Source of the DNA: Hyphomonadaceae bacterium
Lineage (GTDB): Bacteria > Pseudomonadota > Alphaproteobacteria > Caulobacterales > Hyphomonadaceae
Direction of reading: 5' to 3'
Assembly (NCBI GenBank): GCA_030697555.1
Contig: JAUYPV010000068.1
Coordinates: 1-37,365, forward strand
DNA: 37,365 nucleotides
Positions 22,902 to 30,787 of the stretch are shown here, piece after piece. The notes beneath the pieces are model-generated. The model was not told the DNA's origin and ran no database searches. It saw nothing but the letters and a program-made list of their open reading frames with translations. A program made the position numbers and the translations under genes. Numbering within the stretch: position 1 is the stretch's first letter; the number at the start of each line of letters is the position of its first letter.

Positions 22902-24008
22902 ATGGCCGCTTCGCCCAACAATTTCGCAATGCTGCTGGACCTCGCCAAGGAGGGTTCCAGCGAGAAACGACGCGAACTGCTGCGGCAAATCACGGACGTG
23001 TTCCTGGCCGACCCGCCGGACCGTTCGGATCGCGAGTCGCAGCTGTTCGACGAGATCGTCGGCGCCGTGGCGGCAGATCTCGAAACCCAGGTCCGCATCG
23101 AACTCGCGCGCAAGGTCGCGGTCAGCAATGCGCCGGTGCAACGCACCGCCCGCCGCCTCGCCATGGATGTCATCGAAGTCGCCCGTCCCGTCATCGAACG
23201 ATCGAAGTCGCTGACCGAGGCCGACATCCTCGACGTCATCAAGGAAAAATCGCAAGACCACATGCTGGCTGTGACCAAGCGCCCCGACATCGGCACGACC
23301 GTGTCCAGCGCGCTGGTCGAAAAAGGCGAAGACCGCGTCGTCGCCTCGCTGCTCGAGAACCGCACCGCACGGCTGAACCGCCAGACCTACGAGAAGGTCG
23401 CGGAACGCGCCGAGTCCAATCCGGTGCTGCATGCCCCATTCGTGAAGAGCGCGCACGTGCCGCTCGACCTGCTCAACAACGTCTACCTGAAAGTCGAGAC
23501 CGAGCTGCGCCGCGAGATCATGCGCAAGTTTCACGGCGTCTCGCCGGCCGAACTGGAAGAGGCGCTGGAAGCCAGCCGCAACCACCTCTCCTCGGCCTAT
23601 GGCGCGCTGCCTGACGACTACCAGAAAGCCAAGGATCACATCGCTGAACTGGACAAGAAGGGCTCGCTCAAGCCGCCCATGCTGGTTCAGCTGCTGCGCG
23701 AGAACCGCCGCACCGCCTTCCTCGTCGCCTTCGCACAGCTCGTCGACATCGAGTTCGATCTTGGCCGCCGCCTGGTCGACGGCAAGGATCTCGATGCGCT
23801 CGCCATGCTCTGCCGTGGCGCGGGCTTCGATCGCGGCTTGTTCGTCACGATCTGCCTCCTGGTCGCCAGCGACGGCTCCGGCATCGGCAAGGCCGAACAG
23901 TTCGGCCAGCTCTACGAGCAGGTTCCGGTCGCCGCCGCCCAGCGCGCCCTGCGCTTCTGGAAAGTGCGCGCCAAATCGAACGCCGCCGGCGGCGTCAAGG
24001 CCGCCTGA
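22902..24008 (+). CDS. DUF2336 domain protein
   Basis: 368 residues from the ATG at 22902, chosen because GGGGAG lies seven bases upstream. The all-helical, HEAT-like architecture is typical: LLRQITDVFLADPPDRSDRE, IGTTVSSALVEKGEDRVVAS and LLENRTARLNRQTYEKVAER are recognisable DUF2336 segments. The family is largely restricted to alphaproteobacteria and has no settled function. There is no signal peptide or membrane segment, so it is probably cytoplasmic. It begins 123 bp after the ABC-F gene and stands as a separate unit. Confidence 0.88.
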   Translation: MAASPNNFAMLLDLAKEGSSEKRRELLRQITDVFLADPPDRSDRESQLFDEIVGAVAADLETQVRIELARKVAVSNAPVQRTARRLAMDVIEVARPVIERSKSLTEADILDVIKEKSQDHMLAVTKRPDIGTTVSSALVEKGEDRVVASLLENRTARLNRQTYEKVAERAESNPVLHAPFVKSAHVPLDLLNNVYLKVETELRREIMRKFHGVSPAELEEALEASRNHLSSAYGALPDDYQKAKDHIAELDKKGSLKPPMLVQLLRENRRTAFLVAFAQLVDIEFDLGRRLVDGKDLDALAMLCRGAGFDRGLFVTICLLVASDGSGIGKAEQFGQLYEQVPVAAAQRALRFWKVRAKSNAAGGVKAA

Positions 24009-24041
24009 TCCAAGAGACCACCCGGTAACAACGGCATTTCT

Positions 24042-24059
24042 CTTTCCCCGGCGGGAAAG
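24042..24059. other. Short hairpin after the DUF2336 gene
   Basis: CTTTCCC-CGGC-GGGAAAG, a perfect 7-bp stem 33 bp after the DUF2336 stop. There is no T tract on either strand, so termination is possible but unproven. Confidence 0.4.
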
Positions 24060-24139
24060 TGTGATCGCCGCTTCAGCAGCCCCCGAATTGCTCCGTATCC
24101 GGCCATGACCTAGCCTCCCTTCACCGGGAGTAGAGTTTC

Positions 24140-25882
24140 ATGGCTCAGGACGTGATCAGCTCACGCACAGTGAGCATAGGCGAGCTGTTGCGTTCAGGCT
24201 CGTTCGAGCCCGCCAAGGTCCAGCGCGACTATTGCTGGGGCGACAAGCAGCAAGGAGCCCTGCTCGAGGAACTGATCGCCCTCTTCGCGCAATTCGGCTT
24301 TGATCCGGACAGCGAGAGCGCCGTCGGAGCGCTAAACGCCAGCGGGATCTCCGCGGACCCCACGCTGGAGCTTGCGCCGCGCAGCCCGGATCTCGAGAAA
24401 ACCGCGCCCTACTGCTTCCTGGGCGCCGTGATCCTCTATCCCGCAAACCCGCACTTCGGAATCTATGACGGCCTTCAGCGCCTGACGACCTTCACGGTTC
24501 TCTTCGCCGTCCTGCGCGACTTGCTGAAGGCGAAGAAGGGCGACGACCTCCACTCGCTTCTCGTCACGGACGACGGCCATTTCCGGCTGAACATGCCGAT
24601 GAAGAACGAGACGCTCGTCCACGACGTGCTTACCAGCGGGCGCACCGCCAAGCCGTACAAGCAACTGGAAGATATCACTGAAGCGGGCGAATGCCTGCGC
24701 GACTGCGTCGACGTGGCGCGCGGCCTGCTCTCAGGCTGGACCGCGGAGCGCCTGCAGGCTTTTGCAACTTTCGTCAGCGGCTCGGTGCTGATCACGGTGA
24801 CGACGATCCGGGACGTCCGCATCGCCACCAAGGCCTTCGTCGACACGAACATCGCGGGCGTCCGCCTCAAGCCGGAGGAAATGCTCAAGGGCCAGCTGAT
24901 CGACATGGCCGCCGCCGTTCCGAACACGGAAAAAGCGGCCGACCGTATCCTGTGGGTGTGGCGGCACATCCACGACGATCTCGGCAAGGAAGGCTTCGAC
25001 GAATTTCTCCGCGCCGTGGATTTCATCGAGCGGCGCGAATACCAGTCCCCCGACTTCCCCATCCTGCTGATGGATCACATCCGCCAGAACTACACCGGCG
25101 CCGAAGGCTATGCCTGGGCGACCGAAAGGCTGATGCTCTACCGCTCCGCCTTCCGCTGGCTGTTCGAGCAGGCCGACGCGGACGTGGCCGTCGGGGTCCA
25201 CGCCAACCTGCGCCGCCTGCAGCTCCTGAAATACAATCAGTGGCGCGCCCTCGCGATGCTGGTCTGGATCAGGTCGCACCCGCGCGATCTCGCCAAACGC
25301 ATGGACATCGTCGACCGCTCTTGCTTCGCCCTGTCGCTCACCGCCTCCGACCAACGCCGCTTCGCCGACGTGATCGGCAGGAAGATTGACATCTTCGCGC
25401 GCGGCGATTTCGGCCAACAGGGCGGCTTCGTCTTCAAGATGCAGCAGCACACCAAGATCCGGAAAGCGCTCACCAGCCCGATGCAGGACAGCGCCAAGCG
25501 CAGCACGATCGTGCGCTATGCCGAAGCAGCAGCCCATGGCGACCGCGTGCCGCTCTACATCCTCGCCGAAACCTCTTCGGTCGAGCACGTCTATCCCCGC
25601 AACCCCGGCAACCACTGGAAGGAGTTCGAGGCCGGCCGCGAGTTCAGTGAACTGGTGATGCTGCGCGAGATGCTCGGCAACCTGTGCGTCCTGCCGCATG
25701 ACGAACTCGGCAACGCTGGCTGGGAGGAAAAGAAGAAGGAGTACCAGCGCCTCAAGGTCTGCAAGTTCGCCACGGAAATCGCGAAGCAGAAGACCTGGAC
25801 GCCCGACATGATCCACGCGCGTACGCAGAAACTCTACGAGGCGACGATGAAATTCCTCGACCTCGGAGTGGACGCCGACTAA
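24140..25882 (+). CDS. GmrSD-like DUF262/DUF1524 protein (type IV restriction-like)
   Basis: 580 residues in one polypeptide. The N-terminal DUF262 (GmrS-like) part has KVQRDYCWGDKQQGALLEEL, YCFLGAVILY and YDGLQRLTTFTVLFAVLRDL (109-128); the usual motif is DGQQRLTT, so Q is replaced by L at residue 112. TKAFVDTNIAGVRLKPEEML is the DUF262 mid-region. The C-terminal DUF1524 (GmrD-like HNH) part has SSVEHVYPRNPGNHW (catalytic His at about 482) and LGNLCVLPHDELGNAGW. Known: GmrSD cleaves glucosylated hydroxymethylcytosine DNA with NTP hydrolysis; related BrxU acts similarly. Target here is unknown. The gene stands alone, 131 bp from DUF2336, and its last 4 bp overlap the end of the convergent LytTR gene. 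Confidence 0.9.
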   Translation: MAQDVISSRTVSIGELLRSGSFEPAKVQRDYCWGDKQQGALLEELIALFAQFGFDPDSESAVGALNASGISADPTLELAPRSPDLEKTAPYCFLGAVILYPANPHFGIYDGLQRLTTFTVLFAVLRDLLKAKKGDDLHSLLVTDDGHFRLNMPMKNETLVHDVLTSGRTAKPYKQLEDITEAGECLRDCVDVARGLLSGWTAERLQAFATFVSGSVLITVTTIRDVRIATKAFVDTNIAGVRLKPEEMLKGQLIDMAAAVPNTEKAADRILWVWRHIHDDLGKEGFDEFLRAVDFIERREYQSPDFPILLMDHIRQNYTGAEGYAWATERLMLYRSAFRWLFEQADADVAVGVHANLRRLQLLKYNQWRALAMLVWIRSHPRDLAKRMDIVDRSCFALSLTASDQRRFADVIGRKIDIFARGDFGQQGGFVFKMQQHTKIRKALTSPMQDSAKRSTIVRYAEAAAHGDRVPLYILAETSSVEHVYPRNPGNHWKEFEAGREFSELVMLREMLGNLCVLPHDELGNAGWEEKKKEYQRLKVCKFATEIAKQKTWTPDMIHARTQKLYEATMKFLDLGVDAD

Positions 25883-26778
25883 ACGCTTTCCATCGCCGCG
25901 CGGAACCTGCGGCTGCCCATGATCACATAGTCATCGTCCAGCGTGATCTCGAGATCGCCTGACTGCGTCGGCTTGAACGCCTTCACCCGCGCCCGGTTCA
26001 CCAGCCGTGAGCGATGGATCCGCACGAAGCCGCGCCCCGCAAGCTTCTCCGCAAACGCCGCCAGCGTGCCGCGCGCCAGATGCGTCACTCCGCCGGCGTG
26101 AATCTCCACATAATTCCCCGCCGCCTCGATCCACGCGATCTGCGCCGGCTCGACCAGCGTCACGCGGGCGCCGTTACGGATTTCGATGCGCGCGTCAGAC
26201 GTCGCCGATACCGGCGGCGCGACCAGCAGAGCCTGCGCCGCCTGGTGTGCCAGCCAGACCCCCCAAGTCCAGTACGCCACCCCGTTGGAGGCGTAGGTGA
26301 GAACGTCCTTCCGCCACTCGTAGACGAAGGGCAGCACCACATCGCCTCGATAGGCAAAGACATAGTCCGACCCGGCCGCCGCGTAGCCCAGCTTCCGGAT
26401 CGCGACCATCCCGACAATGTGGAGCAGCGAGAACACGCAGGCCGCTGCAAAGTGCAGCCCCAGGAATCTCAGCCAAGGTGGCGCCGACATCTCGTCTGTC
26501 GGCGGAACCTTCCACACCATCCAGCCGATTGCCGGCGACAGCGCCACCACCATGGCCACGGACGAAATCTCATAGAGCCAGGCGGCCGCCGGATCGATCG
26601 GCGCGCCTCCGGTCTGGGCCTCCAGAATCACCGATGTGGCGTTGATCACAGCCACCACGACGCCGATAGCCGCGATCACGGCCAGCGGAACCCAGTCGAG
26701 CCGCCAACCGCTCGTCCCGGCCTGCCCGCCGTTCGTCCCAGTCGTTCCTCCGGTTGTCACAGCAGCTTGACCTTCCAA
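25879..26778 (-). CDS. Membrane-bound LytTR-family DNA-binding regulator
   Basis: 299 residues. About four transmembrane helices lie within residues 28-190 (for example VPLAVIAAIGVVVAVI and LRFLGLHFAAACVFSLLHIV). A C-terminal LytTR domain follows: ARVTLVEPAQIAWIEAAGNY, VEIHAGGVTHLARGTLAAF, FVRIHRSRLVNRARVKAF and MGSRRFRAAM, with the conserved IHRSxLVN core. Known: LytTR domains bind DNA in the major groove through a beta fold. Membrane-anchored LytTR regulators often sit beside a membrane partner that modulates them. Here the divergent neighbour, starting 50 bp away, is a ten-helix-type acyltransferase, an attractive but unproven partner or target. Confidence 0.9.
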   Translation of the reverse strand: MEGQAAVTTGGTTGTNGGQAGTSGWRLDWVPLAVIAAIGVVVAVINATSVILEAQTGGAPIDPAAAWLYEISSVAMVVALSPAIGWMVWKVPPTDEMSAPPWLRFLGLHFAAACVFSLLHIVGMVAIRKLGYAAAGSDYVFAYRGDVVLPFVYEWRKDVLTYASNGVAYWTWGVWLAHQAAQALLVAPPVSATSDARIEIRNGARVTLVEPAQIAWIEAAGNYVEIHAGGVTHLARGTLAAFAEKLAGRGFVRIHRSRLVNRARVKAFKPTQSGDLEITLDDDYVIMGSRRFRAAMESV

Positions 26779-26828
26779 GGCTTTTTGCTGGCACGCTGGC
26801 GCGCGCTCCGGATCATGGGACCATTCTG

Positions 26829-28034
26829 ATGGAGCACCCCATGACCCTCCCCAATGCCGTGCCTGACCGCCGGGTCGACCTCGACTGGCTGCGCATAGCC
26901 GCCTTCGGACTGCTGATCTTCTACCATGTCGGCATGTTCTATGTGACGTGGGACTGGCATGTGAAGTCGAGCCACGCCTCGACTGCCATAGAGCCCCTGA
27001 TGCGAGCCTCCAACCCCTGGCGGCTCACTCTTCTGTTCGTCATTTCCGGCTGCGCCACCCGCTTCATGATGGACAAGATGAACGCCGGCCGCTTCCTCGG
27101 CTCCCGCAGCGTCCGGCTGGTCCTCCCCATCCTCCTGGGCGTCTTCGTGATCGTGCCCCCGCAGACCTATTTCCAGGTCGTGGAACAGCTCGGCTTCTCG
27201 GGCTCGTTCGGCGAGTTCTATGGCAAGTACGCCACCGCCAGCGGCGACTGGGCCCCGGGCGGCGAGACGCTGATCACCCCAACCTACAACCATCTCTGGT
27301 TCGTGGTTTACCTGTTCGTCTATACGCTGCTGATCGTGCCCGTCGGCCCGCTGCTCAAGCGTATCCCAGCGAAGCTCGCCGCCCCGCTCGCCTCCGGCCC
27401 GATGGTCGTCATCCTGCCCTGGCTGTTCCTGACCGTTCTGCTGCTCACCCTGCGTCCGCTCTTCCCCGAAACGCACGCCCTGATCGACGACTGGTACAAC
27501 CACGCCGTCTGCTTCTCGGCCTTCCTCCTCGGCTACGCCATCGCCAAGCACGAGCGCTTCTTCGAAAGCTGCCAGCGCATGCGCTGGACGATGCTCGGCT
27601 TCGGCGCCGGCGCCTGGATCGCCCTCGAAACCCTGCGCTCCACGGGCAGCGGCTTCGACGACCTCACCCGCCAGATCGTCGGCGGCGGACTGCGCGAACT
27701 GCAAGCCTGGGCCACCATCCTCGCCCTCTTCGGCTTCGCCCGGAAACACCTGCGCCGCGACGGGCCTGCCCGCCGCTATCTCACCGACGCGATCTTCCCC
27801 TTCTACATCATCCATCAGACTGCAATCGTCATCGCCGGCTATTACCTCAACAAGACCGGCATGCCGCTCGCGATCGAAGCCCCGCTCCTGATCTCGATCA
27901 CCCTCGCAAGCTGCTGGCTCGGCTATGAGATCGTGAAGCGCGTCGGCCTGCTGCGTCCGCTGTTCGGGTTGAAGCTAGGCGCAAACAGAACCTCCCCGGC
28001 CAAACAGCCGCAAACCCAAGCCGCGAGCGCATAG
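26829..28034 (+). CDS. Acyltransferase 3 family membrane protein
   Basis: 401 residues from the ATG at 26829; the frame opens earlier, but the DNA before it overlaps the promoter of the divergent LytTR gene. VDLDWLRIAAFGLLIFYHVG is the family start, with the conserved His. LLFVISGCATRFMMDKMN and the basic loop SRSVRLVLPILLGVFVI are typical, followed by about eight more helices. AIFPFYIIHQTAIVIAGYYL is the characteristic late helix. Known: these inner-membrane enzymes transfer acyl groups to sugars, lipids or peptidoglycan; the acceptor cannot be read here. Divergent pairing with LytTR suggests control by that regulator. Confidence 0.9.
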   Translation: MEHPMTLPNAVPDRRVDLDWLRIAAFGLLIFYHVGMFYVTWDWHVKSSHASTAIEPLMRASNPWRLTLLFVISGCATRFMMDKMNAGRFLGSRSVRLVLPILLGVFVIVPPQTYFQVVEQLGFSGSFGEFYGKYATASGDWAPGGETLITPTYNHLWFVVYLFVYTLLIVPVGPLLKRIPAKLAAPLASGPMVVILPWLFLTVLLLTLRPLFPETHALIDDWYNHAVCFSAFLLGYAIAKHERFFESCQRMRWTMLGFGAGAWIALETLRSTGSGFDDLTRQIVGGGLRELQAWATILALFGFARKHLRRDGPARRYLTDAIFPFYIIHQTAIVIAGYYLNKTGMPLAIEAPLLISITLASCWLGYEIVKRVGLLRPLFGLKLGANRTSPAKQPQTQAASA

Positions 28035-28057
28035 AAACTCCAATCAACGCGCCGCGC

Positions 28058-28086
28058 CGTCCTCCTCCCCTAAAGGGAGGAGGACG
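28058..28086. other. Perfect 12-bp hairpin after the acyltransferase gene
   Basis: CGTCCTCCTCCC-CTAAA-GGGAGGAGGACG, 23 bp after the stop codon. It could act as a terminator, but there is no T tract; it may equally be an interspersed repeat. Confidence 0.5.
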
Positions 28087-28247
28087 TTGGCGTTTGCAGG
28101 CAACGGCCCGCCCTCGTGCGCGTGAGCGTGACATGCAGCCAGCGCCTGATCGGGAATGGTCCTGCGCGGAATGGTTAGAGGCCCGAAAGCCAATCCGCCG
28201 GGCTTCTCGATACTGCGTAATTAGCTGGAGTGTATCGCCCGCGAAAC

Positions 28248-28469
28248 TCATTGGCGCCCTGTTGCGCCTAGATCGTACGGTGCCCTGGATCGGCGTTCCA
28301 AGGTTGCCGAATTGACCTTCGTCTCGTGTCCGCAGCCCGAGCAGGCCGCACTGCCATCGGTGCGAAAGGTCAGACCTGTCGCGAGCCGCAAGACCGGCTC
28401 GGAGCGCGTCTTGTCCGAGACGGCCAAGACTTCTCCGCAGGCTTCGCAGGTGAAGCTGACAGGCGTCAT
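28248..28469 (-). CDS. Small zinc-ribbon-like protein
   Basis: 73 residues from the ATG at 28469, with GAGGA five bases upstream, a good ribosome site. Two Cys pairs, FTCEACGEVL near the start and AACSGCGHETKV near residue 45, are spaced as in a small treble-clef or zinc ribbon. Between them lies a polar linker with SDKTRSEPVLRL. No family is recognised; I infer a metal-binding fold only. It lies about 50 bp downstream of the AraC-type gene on the same strand. Confidence 0.6.
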   Translation of the reverse strand: MTPVSFTCEACGEVLAVSDKTRSEPVLRLATGLTFRTDGSAACSGCGHETKVNSATLERRSRAPYDLGATGRQ

Positions 28470-28518
28470 GCAAGTCCTCGACTAGGTCCTGACCACGCTC
28501 TCGAGAAAATCCCGACCC

Positions 28519-29391
28519 TCATGGAGCGACTTCGCTCTGACACATTTTGATTCGAAACTGGCGCGGGCATTGTCCGCTCATTCGTGTGAAGAAGCGCGAG
28601 AAATAAGCGGGATCGTCGAAGCCCAGTTGAAGTGCGATCTGGCTGACGCTGAGATTCGAGTATCGCATCAGTCTCTGCGCCTCGAGGTTCAGCCGCTCCT
28701 TGAGAATCTCCGCGGGCGACACTCCCGCCATCGAGCGACATGCGTTGCGCAGCACAGACGGTGTGACGCCGAGCGCGCCGGCGCTTTCTGTAATCGTGGG
28801 ATGTTCGCGAAAGCGCTCTTCGACAAGCGCCCGATAACGCGCAACCAGCATCGCCCGCGGGCCGATAGGCGCCTGCGACTCCTGCTGGGCGTGATGATGA
28901 ACGCGGCTCACCCACACGAGGACGGTCGACAGCAACGCCTCCACCGCGAAGTCGTGTCCGCGAGCAGCCCAGCCCAGTTCGAGTTCGAGAAGGTCAAGAG
29001 CCGCGTCGAGCTGCGCATCCTCGCAGGCCCCAGCCCATAGGGCGCGCTCAAACGGAATCTCGACTTCCGAAAATCTCGACGCAATCAGCCTCAGCATCGG
29101 ATCGGAGAAGGTCAGCACCCGTCCCGCCGAGTCTTCCTGAAAGTGGAAGCCGTGCACGACGCCAGCCGGCACGGCGACGATGCAGGGCGCACGAAAGTCG
29201 ACGCTGCGCCCATCCGCTTCCGCGCGCCCATGCCCCGCTTGAAGCAGAAAGACGTGATGCAGGTCGCGATGCGAATGAGGACGGATGATCCAGTTCGCGG
29301 GCCTGCTGCGATCGTCCAGAAGCTCTAAGTGGGCGAACCGGTCTCCTGCCGGTTTCGGTGGTTCGCCGTAGAGAAAGAACTGCGTGATCAA
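28519..29391 (-). CDS. pobR: AraC-family regulator, PobR-like
   Basis: About 290 residues from a TTG at 29391. The frame is open to an ATG at 29550, but that would overlap pobA, and homology to PobR-type regulators begins near FFLYGEPPKPAGDRFAHLEL. The N-terminal cupin part has WIIRPHSHRDLHHVFLLQAG, FRAPCIVAVPAGVVHGF. The C-terminal double HTH has ESAGALGVTPSVLRNACRSM and LSVSQIALQLGFDDPAYFSR. Known: AraC-type PobR activates pobA in response to 4-hydroxybenzoate. Position, divergent from pobA, supports this job. The true start is uncertain. Confidence 0.85.
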   Translation of the reverse strand: MITQFFLYGEPPKPAGDRFAHLELLDDRSRPANWIIRPHSHRDLHHVFLLQAGHGRAEADGRSVDFRAPCIVAVPAGVVHGFHFQEDSAGRVLTFSDPMLRLIASRFSEVEIPFERALWAGACEDAQLDAALDLLELELGWAARGHDFAVEALLSTVLVWVSRVHHHAQQESQAPIGPRAMLVARYRALVEERFREHPTITESAGALGVTPSVLRNACRSMAGVSPAEILKERLNLEAQRLMRYSNLSVSQIALQLGFDDPAYFSRFFTRMSGQCPRQFRIKMCQSEVAP

Positions 29392-29442
29392 GACGCTGTC
29401 CGCCTCATTCCTGGCCGAACGAAAAGATCGGTCCGAATGTTT

Positions 29443-29470
29443 TGTCCATGTTTTCGTCTGCTCTGTCCAT
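29443..29470. promoter_or_regulatory. Candidate PobR binding site (direct repeat, 21-bp period)
   Basis: TGTCCAT occurs at 29443-29449 and again at 29464-29470, exactly 21 bp apart (two helical turns), in the gap between the divergent regulator and pobA. AraC-type activators commonly bind direct half-sites with this spacing. It is centred about 75 bp before the pobA start. Inferred from spacing and position only. Confidence 0.45.
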
Positions 29471-29530
29471 CGATTGCGCCAGCTCGGCCTCGTAGGGTTT
29501 GCTGAGGATGTCTTGCTTGAGTAATGCGCC

Positions 29531-30787
29531 TTGAAGACCCAAGTAGCCATCGTTGGAGCGGGCCCGGCAGGACTCTTGCTGGCGCTCTGTCTTCATAGGG
29601 CGGGGATCGCCTGCGTTGTCCTGGAGAAGCATCGGCGCGAGCACGTCGAGGGGCGGGTTCGCGCAGGCGTCCTGGAGCCGATAACCGTCAATCTCCTCAA
29701 ACACCTGGGGGTCGGCTCACGCATGGAGCGTGAGGGAATGACTCACGCTGGAATAAACATGGCCGCCGATGGCGAACTCTTTCGCATCGACTTTGCTGCG
29801 CATGCGCAGGCAGCGGTGACGGTCTACGGACAGTCCGAGATCATGAAGGACCTCGGCGAGGCCGCTGACGAGCGCGGCATCGAAGTTGTGTACGAAGCAT
29901 CGGATGTCGCCATTCACGATATCGACCAAGCGCCGTTCGTGACCTGGGCGAAGGATCGGCGAGACCATCGCCTGGCATGCGACCTTGTGGTCGGATGCGA
30001 CGGGTATCGCGGCGTCAGCCGATCCTGCATTCCGAAAAGCAAGCTGCGCGTTTTTGAGCGCGTCTATCCGTTCGGATGGTTGGGCATTCTGGCGGAGGTG
30101 CCGCCGTGCGACCAGGAGTTGATCTACGCCAATCACGAGCGAGGATTTGCTCTCGCGTCAATGCGATCGGCGACCAGAAGCCGGTATTACATCCAGTGTG
30201 GCATCGATGAAAGGCTCGAAGACTGGAGCGACGACAGGTTCTGGGATGAGGTAAGCCTCCGACTGGGCCCAAGGGCGAGCGCAAAAATCACACGCGGGGA
30301 ATCCTTCGAAAAGAGCATCGCGCTCCTCCGAAGCGTTGTCTGCGAGCCGATGCGTCATGGCCGTCTTTTTCTGGCGGGCGATGCTGCCCATATCGTTCCG
30401 CCGACCGGCGCCAAGGGACTCAACCTGGCGGTGTCGGACATAGTCTACCTGTCGGAAGCCTTGACCGACTATTTCCAGCGGGGAAGCGAAGCTGGCATCG
30501 ACGCCTACTCCGGCCAGGCGCTTGCACGAGTGTGGAGGGCGGAGCGCTTCTCGTGGTGGTTCACCATGCTAACCCACCGCTTCCCTCAAATGACCGGCTT
30601 CGACCGTAAGATGCAAATCGCGGAGATGGACTACATCCGATCGTCTCGTGCGGCGCAGGCGATGCTCGCAGAGAACTATGTCGGTCTCCCGTTGGTTCCA
30701 CAGCAATCAAAAGCCGCGGCAACCGCCGCGAATAACAATGAAAAGGGGAGAGACGCCAATGCAAACCAAATTGATCCGAGCCCTTAG
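29531..30787 (+). CDS. pobA: 4-hydroxybenzoate 3-monooxygenase
   Basis: 418 residues from a TTG start; the product begins MKTQVAIVGAGPAGLLLALC, as PobA proteins do, and no in-frame ATG exists nearby. FAD motif GAGPAG at 9-14; RVRAGVLEP matches the conserved RIRAGVLEQ active-site segment. CDGYRGVSR is the DG motif, and GRLFLAGDAAHIVPPTGAKG with LNLAVSD is the classical FAD/NADPH signature. Reaction: NADPH-dependent hydroxylation of 4-hydroxybenzoate to protocatechuate, which enters the beta-ketoadipate pathway; no pca genes lie in the window. The tail is about 20 residues longer than the 394-residue Pseudomonas enzyme and overlaps the start of the TonB-dependent receptor gene by 29 bp. Confidence 0.95.
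   Translation: MKTQVAIVGAGPAGLLLALCLHRAGIACVVLEKHRREHVEGRVRAGVLEPITVNLLKHLGVGSRMEREGMTHAGINMAADGELFRIDFAAHAQAAVTVYGQSEIMKDLGEAADERGIEVVYEASDVAIHDIDQAPFVTWAKDRRDHRLACDLVVGCDGYRGVSRSCIPKSKLRVFERVYPFGWLGILAEVPPCDQELIYANHERGFALASMRSATRSRYYIQCGIDERLEDWSDDRFWDEVSLRLGPRASAKITRGESFEKSIALLRSVVCEPMRHGRLFLAGDAAHIVPPTGAKGLNLAVSDIVYLSEALTDYFQRGSEAGIDAYSGQALARVWRAERFSWWFTMLTHRFPQMTGFDRKMQIAEMDYIRSSRAAQAMLAENYVGLPLVPQQSKAAATAANNNEKGRDANANQIDPSP

Noticed and set aside
24042-24059. Hairpin as an intrinsic terminator
   Set aside because: Stem is good but no T tract follows on either strand, so it is listed only as a hairpin.
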